DNA of 56,396 nucleotides from Thermaerobacter marianensis (GTDB lineage: Bacteria > Bacillota > Sulfobacillia > DVGY01), in assembly GCA_020724425.1 (NCBI GenBank), contig DYGY01000013.1, forward strand, positions 1 through 56,396, read 5' to 3'. Shown in pieces: positions 50,867 through 56,396 of the stretch. Within the stretch, counting starts at the first letter, position 1, and each line of letters starts with the position of its first letter. Both the position numbers and the translations under genes were made by a program. Under the pieces are notes generated by a model. The model was not told where the DNA came from. It worked only from the letters and a program-made list of their open reading frames with translations, and did not search any database.

Positions 50867-52057
50867 TTAGATAACTAAAAGGTCTTTGCCGACCTTCTCA
50901 AAAGCAGCGATTGCTTCATCAAGATCAGCTTTGCTATGCGTAGCTGTAACTATGGTACGAACTCTTGCCTTATCCTTTGCTACGGTTGGATAGGCGATAC
51001 CTTGGGCAAAGACTCCGGCATTGAAGAGTTCATCACTAAACTTCATTGCTTTTGAACCTTCACCGATGATTACCGGCGTAATTGGTGTATCACTCTTTCC
51101 TGTATCAAAGCCAAGAGCCTCTAGTTTCCCTTTAAAGTATCTGGTATTATCCCAGAGGGTATCTATCAATTCCGGTTCAGTTAGGAGTATATCTAAAGCA
51201 GCTATAAGGGCTGCAGTGACTCCCGGAGGATGGGATGTACTAAAAAGAAATGGTCTACCTCTATGAACTAACCAGTCAATCAAATCCTTGCTACTAGCCA
51301 CATAACCACCTAAAACCCCAAGGGCCTTAGAAAGAGTACCTATCTGAATATCAACTTGGCCATGTAAACCAAAGTGATCGACACTACCCCTGCCATTAGC
51401 ACCTAAAACACCACTAGAATGAGCATCATCAACATAGCTGATGGCACCATATTTCTGAGAGAGTTCAACTATGTCTGGCAGTGGAGCAATATCCCCATCC
51501 ATGCTGAATACCCCATCTGTGATTACTAGAATCTTTCCGGAACCCTGATCTTTGGCTTCCTTTAGCCTTTGTTCTAAGTGATTCATATCTGCATGGTCAT
51601 ATGCTTTAATCTCTGCTCTGCTTAAACGACACCCATCAATAATGCTGGCATGATTCAATGAGTCACTAATAATGACATCACCTTTGCCAACAATGGCGGG
51701 AATGGTAGCGGTATTAGCTGTAAAGCCTGACTGGAACACTAATACTGCTTCAGTATGTTTAAACTCTGCTAGTCTTTGCTCAAGTTCCTGATGCAGACTC
51801 ATAGTACCAATGATGGTACGAACGGCACCGGAACCAGCACCATACTGTTCTGTTGCTTTAATCGTTGCTTCAATGAGTTTGGGATGAGTAGCTAGACCTA
51901 AATAGTTATTGCTAGAAAGATTGATTACCTCTTTGCCATCAATAACTGAACGGGGTGTCTGACCGCTTTCTAGAACTTTTAACTCTCGATACAGACCCTG
52001 TTCCTTTAGCTCGGCTAACTCATCTTTTAGGAATCCTAATGGATTCAAATCATTCAC
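50867..52057 (-). CDS. kbl: Glycine C-acetyltransferase (2-amino-3-ketobutyrate CoA ligase)
   Basis: Kbl is a PLP enzyme that cleaves 2-amino-3-ketobutyrate with CoA to glycine and acetyl-CoA. The 396-residue protein is of the alpha-oxoamine synthase family: [14 protein letters not shown] near the N-terminus, [10 protein letters not shown], and [12 protein letters not shown] with the PLP-binding Lys. Relatives such as BioF share these motifs; the tdh gene 10 nt upstream decides for Kbl. Threonine is thus converted to glycine and acetyl-CoA with one NADH. Confidence 0.93.
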   Translation of the reverse strand: MNDLNPLGFLKDELAELKEQGLYRELKVLESGQTPRSVIDGKEVINLSSNNYLGLATHPKLIEATIKATEQYGAGSGAVRTIIGTMSLHQELEQRLAEFKHTEAVLVFQSGFTANTATIPAIVGKGDVIISDSLNHASIIDGCRLSRAEIKAYDHADMNHLEQRLKEAKDQGSGKILVITDGVFSMDGDIAPLPDIVELSQKYGAISYVDDAHSSGVLGANGRGSVDHFGLHGQVDIQIGTLSKALGVLGGYVASSKDLIDWLVHRGRPFLFSTSHPPGVTAALIAALDILLTEPELIDTLWDNTRYFKGKLEALGFDTGKSDTPITPVIIGEGSKAMKFSDELFNAGVFAQGIAYPTVAKDKARVRTIVTATHSKADLDEAIAAFEKVGKDLLVI

Positions 52058-52066
52058 TCCTCTCTT

Positions 52067-53110
52067 TTAAATATCAAGAATGATTTTGCCACAGGTACCT
52101 CTGGCCATCAATTCCATCCCTTGTTCAAAATCACTTAATGGAAATCTGTGAGTGATGATTGGTTCAATGTTTAAGTTGCCACTAGCCAAAAGTCCCTTGA
52201 CTTGATACCAGGTATCATACATAAGTCTGCCGGTGATTCCCTGAAGCGTTAGTCCCTTAAAAATCATCTGTTCGGTAAGATCTAGTTCCACAGGTTTAGC
52301 AGGTAGGCCTAAAAGACTAACCCTACCACCATTACGGGTAATTGCTAAACCCTGTCGAATGGCTGTTTCATGTCCCGACATTTCCAGAGTCACATCGACC
52401 CCACCTCGATCAGCAGTGAGTCTTTTAATCTCAGCAACCACATCAACTTCTTTTGGGTTTAAAACCACATCTGCCCCCATTTTCTTTGCTAAGTCCAGTC
52501 TGTATGGGTTTAAGTCTGTAGCGATAACTCCTTTTGCTCCAACTGCTTTAGCTACAGCAATCGACATCAGGCCAATTGGACCACAACCAAGTATCGCTAC
52601 TTCAGCACCGGCAATAGGGCCTGCTAGGACTGTATGCACTGCATTACCTAGCGGTTCTTGAATGGAGCCTAATGCGGGTGGTAGATCCGGGTCATTCAAC
52701 CAAGCATTCTCTTCTGGTATAACCACATACTCAGCAAAGGCACCGTCCCTGTCTACCCCAATAATCTCCACATCTCTACAGACATGCGCTTCCCCTGTAC
52801 GGCACTGATAGCACTTGTTACAGACGATATGTGTCTCTGCTGATATCCTATCCCCTACTCTAACTCTACTAACATCTTTTCCAATAGCCACAACTTCTCC
52901 AGCGAATTCATGCCCAACAATAAGGGGCGGTTTGATTCTGTTGGCAGACCAATCATCCCAGGTATAGATGTGATAATCAGTGCCACAGATACTAGCCGCC
53001 TCTACCTTAACTAATACTTCATTAGGCCCAAAGGTAGGAACTGGTCTTTCTGCTAGAACTAGACCCTTTCCCGCTTGAGGCTTGACAATAGTTTGCATTG
53101 TCTCAGGCAT
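52067..53110 (-). CDS. tdh: L-threonine 3-dehydrogenase
   Basis: Tdh is a zinc-dependent medium-chain dehydrogenase that oxidises threonine to 2-amino-3-ketobutyrate with NAD. CGTDYHIYTWDDW contains the catalytic zinc Cys, GHEFAGEVV the zinc His-Glu, and CNKCYQCRTGEAHVC the structural-zinc cysteines. GCGPIGLM is the nucleotide-binding turn. Length is 347 residues. GAAGGGGG precedes the ATG, and leader element C lies 44 nt upstream. It forms an operon with kbl. Confidence 0.95.
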   Translation of the reverse strand: MPETMQTIVKPQAGKGLVLAERPVPTFGPNEVLVKVEAASICGTDYHIYTWDDWSANRIKPPLIVGHEFAGEVVAIGKDVSRVRVGDRISAETHIVCNKCYQCRTGEAHVCRDVEIIGVDRDGAFAEYVVIPEENAWLNDPDLPPALGSIQEPLGNAVHTVLAGPIAGAEVAILGCGPIGLMSIAVAKAVGAKGVIATDLNPYRLDLAKKMGADVVLNPKEVDVVAEIKRLTADRGGVDVTLEMSGHETAIRQGLAITRNGGRVSLLGLPAKPVELDLTEQMIFKGLTLQGITGRLMYDTWYQVKGLLASGNLNIEPIITHRFPLSDFEQGMELMARGTCGKIILDI

Positions 53111-53154
53111 TAAGGAACCCCCTTCTCCAAGTTAACACTTTTCCACTAAATGAA

Positions 53155-53181
53155 ATTCTGGAAGCAGGGGGAATTCCCTGC
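53155..53181 (-). repeat. 27-nt dispersed leader element, copy C
   Basis: On the minus strand GCAGGGAATTCCC, 10 nt, then GAAT, 44 nt before the tdh start and just after the deoB stop. Its first half is also part of an inverted repeat, GCAGGGGGAATTCCCTGC read on the plus strand. Confidence 0.5.
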
Positions 53182-53195
53182 TCCATGCAAAACGA

Positions 53196-54350
53196 TTAGC
53201 TAAGGAAGCTCTTACCCTTGTTTGGACCCTCTATCTTAAATATATTAGCAATAGTTGCTCCAATATCAGAAAAAGTCTCTCTGGTACCCAAATTCTTTGC
53301 TTCCATACCCTTTTGATAGACCAGGAGTGGTACATATTCCCGACTATGATCTGTGCTTTCAGTTGTGGGGTCACAACCATGATCAGCAGTAATAATGAGG
53401 AGTTCCTCTTCAGATACTTCAGGAATTATGGTCCCCAACCACTGATCAAATTCTTCTAAAGCTTTGGCATAGCCTTCTGGGTTATTGCGATGGCCATAGA
53501 GCATATCAAAGTCAACTAGGTTAACAAAGGCTAGACCCTGCCATCCCTTATCTTGGATTAGGTTCCCCATTACCTCCATGCCTTCAGCATTACTACCACT
53601 AGAGAAAGACTTACTTATACCTTCACCTGCGAAGATATCATAGATTTTGCCGATACCAAAGGTATTTATGCCCTTTTCCTTTAATCTATCTAGTACTGTG
53701 CTCTCTATAGGTTTTAAGGAATAGTCATGTCTTTTGGTGGTTCTTTTAAAAGCCCCTGGCTCTCCTTCAAAAGGTCTAGCGATAACTCGGCCAACAGCAT
53801 GATCCCCAACCAATATATCTCTAGCAATCTCACACATCTCATAAAGCCTCTCAATGGGGATTATTTCTTCATGAGCAGCAATTTGAAAAACACTATCAGC
53901 AGAGGTATATACTATTGGGTATCCGGTTTTCATATGCTCTTCCCCTAGTTCATCAATGATAACTGTACCAGAGGCAGCTTTATTACCTAGGGTTTTTGTT
54001 CCGATTGCTTTTTCAAAGGCTTCTAGAATTTCGGTAGGGAAACCATCTGGGTATGTTGGGAATGCCTTTTCAAGAATTATCCCCATCATCTCCCAGTGAC
54101 CGGTGGTGGTATCTTTGCCTGCTGAAGCTTCAGCCATTCTGCCATATTGACCAATGACCTCGGGATTAGACCCACCCTTATAAGCCAACACCCTATTTAG
54201 ACCTAAACGGTCCATGTTGGGAAGATTCATACCCCCTACTGCTTTAGCTGTGTTACCAAGGGTATTTGAACCTTCATCACCATATTTATGCGCATCAGGC
54301 AGGGCGCCGATGCCCACACTATCCAAAACTATTAAGAAAACTCTGTTCAT
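53196..54350 (-). CDS. deoB: Phosphopentomutase
   Basis: DeoB interconverts ribose- or deoxyribose-1-phosphate and the 5-phosphates in nucleoside salvage. The 384-residue protein is of the alkaline phosphatase superfamily: [14 protein letters not shown] with the first metal ligands, [13 protein letters not shown] containing the phosphorylated Thr, and [19 protein letters not shown] near the end. Length is normal. GGGAGG precedes the ATG. It lies 89 nt after the SpoIIP-like gene, behind a terminator, and is followed by tdh. Confidence 0.95.
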   Translation of the reverse strand: MNRVFLIVLDSVGIGALPDAHKYGDEGSNTLGNTAKAVGGMNLPNMDRLGLNRVLAYKGGSNPEVIGQYGRMAEASAGKDTTTGHWEMMGIILEKAFPTYPDGFPTEILEAFEKAIGTKTLGNKAASGTVIIDELGEEHMKTGYPIVYTSADSVFQIAAHEEIIPIERLYEMCEIARDILVGDHAVGRVIARPFEGEPGAFKRTTKRHDYSLKPIESTVLDRLKEKGINTFGIGKIYDIFAGEGISKSFSSGSNAEGMEVMGNLIQDKGWQGLAFVNLVDFDMLYGHRNNPEGYAKALEEFDQWLGTIIPEVSEEELLIITADHGCDPTTESTDHSREYVPLLVYQKGMEAKNLGTRETFSDIGATIANIFKIEGPNKGKSFLS

Positions 54351-54390
54351 ATTACATTCCTCCCTTGACTATCCTATCAAATTCTAAACA

Positions 54391-54424
54391 AAAGAAAAAG
54401 GGGCACCCTTAAAGAGGTACCCCT
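54391..54424 (-). terminator. Terminator after the DUF1614-SpoIIP gene
   Basis: AGGGGTACC and GGGTGCCCCT form an imperfect stem on the minus strand, followed by TTTTTCTTTT. Confidence 0.75.
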
Positions 54425-54439
54425 AATATACCAGTGATA

Positions 54440-56119
54440 TTAATCCTTATTGCCGTGAATCTCATTGTACCTAGCCACAATTTTTGCAAACTCAGCTACA
54501 GCTTTTTCTGCTGAAGCTTTAGCGTTGCTATGGGCACCTACCTCTAATAAAAGGACTTTAGGACCTATATCCTGATTGTAGTTACCCTTGCCAAAGAAGA
54601 TACCTTTAATTAATCCGGGAGCTTCCTTATCAGCTATAGCTTTTAGCTCTTTGGCAAACTGAAGGTTTGCAGAACGGTTTGGATTCTGTCTACCAACCAC
54701 CAGTTTAATGCCCACCATCTCTTCACCATCAACCTCTGTGGAATAGACCTCGGGGGGAACAGCATCTCGATGGACATCAAAGATTATCTCTGGCTGATCC
54801 TTAGCGAGGTTTAAAGCTGTACGACGTGAACGTCTGTAAGCACCACGATCATGTGGAAGATGCATATTATCGGAGTATATTGCTTCAAAGCCTTCTTTTT
54901 CTAAAGCCTCGGAGAAAGCTCTACCCACATCATGGATACCACCACGACCATTGACTGATTCGGTACCTTCATCAAGTACGTAAGACTCAGCATTATGGGT
55001 GTGATAGATGGCAATCTTGCCTTGATCTTGAGTAAAAAGACCAAAGAATGCCTCCTGTACTGTTTCATCCATTGCCAGCCAGTCAACTACCGGGCTATCC
55101 CCTAAATCAGCAAAATCTAATAGTCCGAGGAATTTGGCGATGGCCTTGTTGCCATCAACTTCAACCACTCGATACCAGCGATTATCACCATCAATGTATT
55201 CATCATCGACAAACATTCGTCGACTAGATTCGGTAATCAGATTACCTTGTTGATCAAACATGCTAAAATAGCTACCATCAATCAATTCATCACCTAAGCC
55301 ACCAATTCTTGGGCCATAAATGGCCGAACCAGCGATAAGGCCAAAGGAGAGGAAGATGACTAGAAGTGTACTCATTGTGGATACACCTGACCCGGCTCCA
55401 GTATTGGGTTCCTTGGAATCATCATTTCGGACTCCTGAACCACTCATATCATGTTTCTCTGGTCTGGTAAGAGCTTCTTCAAGTTCTTGCGGATGTTCAC
55501 CTGGTCCACCCTGAAGAAACTCTCTAGACTCACCAAAAATCTCTGCTAAAACAACAGCAAGGACACCACCAATGATTACACCATCAAATATGCCAGCACT
55601 ACCGATGCCGATAAAGGCTCCCGGGACACCCCTAATGGCATTAGTTAGAGCAGCAAATAGATCAACTAAGACAAGACCCGTAGAACCAGCAATAAAGGCA
55701 GCTCTTCTAGACCTACCAGCTGCATAACCGACAATACCGGCAACAATAGCGGGTAGCCAGATGGGATCAATATCAATCGGTAAGACTCCGGGATCAGTTG
55801 GTAGGACCTGCTCTAAAGTAAAGATAACCGCAGCTGTAACTAGTGCAGCCAAGACACCCCTGGTCCTTTCTTTAGCAGTTCCTGCTGTAGCTAAAAGATA
55901 AACAGCAATTCCCAGAGGAATAATGGCACCACCAATGTCAACCGATACAGATCTACCAAGAGGTATTTCTGGTAGGAAAGCACCTAGGAAAATGATACCC
56001 AGAAGAATAAGGGCTTGAGTATCCGTTAAGTGCATCCTGTCAAGAATGGACTGAGCAGCACCAAAGAAGATTAAGACCACAATAACGGTAACAATAATTA
56101 ACCCAAGTGAGATAGTCAT
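54440..56119 (-). CDS. DUF1614-SpoIIP fusion, sporulation cell-wall hydrolase
   Basis: The C-terminal part (about residues 365-555) is a SpoIIP domain, the amidase/endopeptidase that thins septal peptidoglycan during spore engulfment: IYHTHNAESY (371-380), FDVHRDA (His450) and LLLEVGAHSN are present. The first 200 residues are a DUF1614 membrane domain of several helices (GIIFLGAFLPEIPLG, DIGGAIIPLGIAVYLL). A hydrophilic linker and one more helix (249-268) lie between. Ordinary SpoIIP is about 300-400 residues with one anchor helix; at 559 residues this is a fusion. AAAGGATG precedes the ATG. A hairpin (56135-56156) sits just upstream of that site. Confidence 0.85.
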   Translation of the reverse strand: MTISLGLIIVTVIVVLIFFGAAQSILDRMHLTDTQALILLGIIFLGAFLPEIPLGRSVSVDIGGAIIPLGIAVYLLATAGTAKERTRGVLAALVTAAVIFTLEQVLPTDPGVLPIDIDPIWLPAIVAGIVGYAAGRSRRAAFIAGSTGLVLVDLFAALTNAIRGVPGAFIGIGSAGIFDGVIIGGVLAVVLAEIFGESREFLQGGPGEHPQELEEALTRPEKHDMSGSGVRNDDSKEPNTGAGSGVSTMSTLLVIFLSFGLIAGSAIYGPRIGGLGDELIDGSYFSMFDQQGNLITESSRRMFVDDEYIDGDNRWYRVVEVDGNKAIAKFLGLLDFADLGDSPVVDWLAMDETVQEAFFGLFTQDQGKIAIYHTHNAESYVLDEGTESVNGRGGIHDVGRAFSEALEKEGFEAIYSDNMHLPHDRGAYRRSRRTALNLAKDQPEIIFDVHRDAVPPEVYSTEVDGEEMVGIKLVVGRQNPNRSANLQFAKELKAIADKEAPGLIKGIFFGKGNYNQDIGPKVLLLEVGAHSNAKASAEKAVAEFAKIVARYNEIHGNKD

Positions 56120-56134
56120 GGGAATTCATCCTTT

Positions 56135-56156
56135 CACTAACCTTTGTTGGTTAGTG
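56135..56156 (-). promoter_or_regulatory. Leader hairpin before the SpoIIP-like gene
   Basis: CACTAACC pairs perfectly with GGTTAGTG around a 6-nt loop on the minus strand. The stem ends next to the AAAGGATG ribosome site, with no T-run, so it is not a terminator. A role in translation or mRNA stability is possible. Confidence 0.4.
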
Positions 56157-56221
56157 TCCCACTTAAGACTAGATATTATCCTTTGTGTTTGCACAGACTA
56201 TGAGTAAAAGGGAGTGATTCA

Positions 56222-56338
56222 ATGCTAAGCAAAAGAGGTAGATTCAACAAGGGTTCTAGTTTCTCTAAAAGAAACCAGTCAGCGAACTTTCGGTCTGATG
56301 GCAGGTCTAAGAAACTAGGTTCTTTAGGGAAAAAATGA
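56222..56338 (+). CDS. Small basic 38-residue protein, unknown
   Basis: ATG 56222-56224 is preceded by AGGGAGTGA, and the frame closes at TGA 56336-56338. The peptide starts MLSKRGRFNKG and contains about a dozen Lys/Arg, many Ser and Gly, few hydrophobic residues and only one acidic residue. It has no helix-forming or membrane segment and is probably disordered or nucleic-acid binding. An intrinsic terminator begins at its stop codon, which supports a real gene. It is divergent from the SpoIIP-like gene. I recognise no family; a small spore-associated or RNA-binding protein is only a guess. Confidence 0.6.
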   Translation: MLSKRGRFNKGSSFSKRNQSANFRSDGRSKKLGSLGKK

Positions 56339-56360
56339 AAGGGCGGAACTCCGCCCTTTT
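56339..56360 (+). terminator. Intrinsic terminator of the small basic protein gene
   Basis: AAGGGCGG pairs perfectly with CCGCCCTT around a 4-nt loop and is followed by TT ACC, giving four T in total at the end of the stem. It starts at the stop codon of the 38-residue gene. Confidence 0.75.
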
Positions 56361-56396
56361 ACCATAACTTCTTTACAGTTACATTCTTAAAATAGT

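Noticed and set aside
1-56396. CRISPR arrays, tRNA and rRNA genes, prophage modules
   Set aside because: No regularly spaced direct repeats, cloverleaf-like segments, rRNA sequence or phage structural genes were recognised on either strand.

Overview
The window comes from a low-to-moderate GC, anaerobic, spore-forming member of the Bacillota (Clostridia- or Limnochordia-like). The signs are strong GGAGG ribosome binding sites, sigma-A-type promoters, a SpoIIP-type engulfment enzyme, DacF-type carboxypeptidases, RodZ, PlsY, the MrfA/MrfB repair pair, BshC, and a complete NADH-linked [FeFe]-hydrogenase locus with its maturases. I cannot name the genus. No rRNA, tRNA or CRISPR array was seen. 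Gene density is high and most genes lie on the minus strand.

Layout. 1-7.8 kb (minus): recA (cut by the window edge), thpR, a membrane metallophosphoesterase, cinA, a small FtsH-like AAA protease, an unknown membrane protein, and rimO. 7.9-13.6 kb: plsY (plus), bshC (minus), then mrfA-mrfB (plus). 13.6-20.6 kb (minus): a six-gene hydrogenase operon (NuoE-like, NuoF-like, [FeFe] catalytic subunit, hydF, hydE, hydG) with a near-ideal Rex operator in its leader. 20.7-23.7 kb: a P1B-type ATPase with a separate HMA chaperone, and a divergent degenerate polysaccharide deacetylase. 23.7-31.8 kb (minus): GH15 glucoamylase-like, UPF0182, asnS, rodZ and a D,D-carboxypeptidase. 31.9-37.5 kb: an alpha-glucan cluster (DUF4912, GH57 branching-enzyme type, sugar nucleotidyltransferase fused to a degenerate phosphomannomutase, GT4 synthase).

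37.6-42.5 kb (minus): DacF, then an acyl-CoA catabolic operon (acyl-CoA dehydrogenase, biotin carrier, carboxyltransferase, enoyl-CoA hydratase). It resembles the Bacillus yngJ/yngHB/yngE/yngF set for branched-chain acid breakdown, but lacks a biotin carboxylase gene. 42.6-44.1 kb is a scar of mobile DNA: a MntA antitoxin-like gene whose HepT partner has become an in-frame chimera with a decayed TnpB tail, next to a 0.55-kb deleted IS3-family element with recognisable ends. 44.2-49.1 kb (minus): a glycerol-3-phosphate/sugar ABC importer with a glycerophosphodiester phosphodiesterase. 49.3-50.1 kb: a DUF2975 membrane protein plus a Cro/C1-type regulator behind a strong promoter and a perfect 23-bp palindrome. 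50.2-56.4 kb: apt, tdh-kbl (threonine to glycine plus acetyl-CoA), deoB, a DUF1614-SpoIIP fusion, and a divergent 38-residue basic peptide gene with its own terminator.

Taken together, the genes suggest fermentative or syntrophic energy metabolism that disposes of NADH as H2 under Rex control, glycogen-like storage, use of threonine and branched-chain acids, and sporulation. The best leads are a three-copy 27-nt leader element (1616-1642, 10198-10224, 53155-53181), the DUF1614-SpoIIP fusion, the HepT/TnpB chimera, and a rodZ terminator that contains the start region of the next gene.
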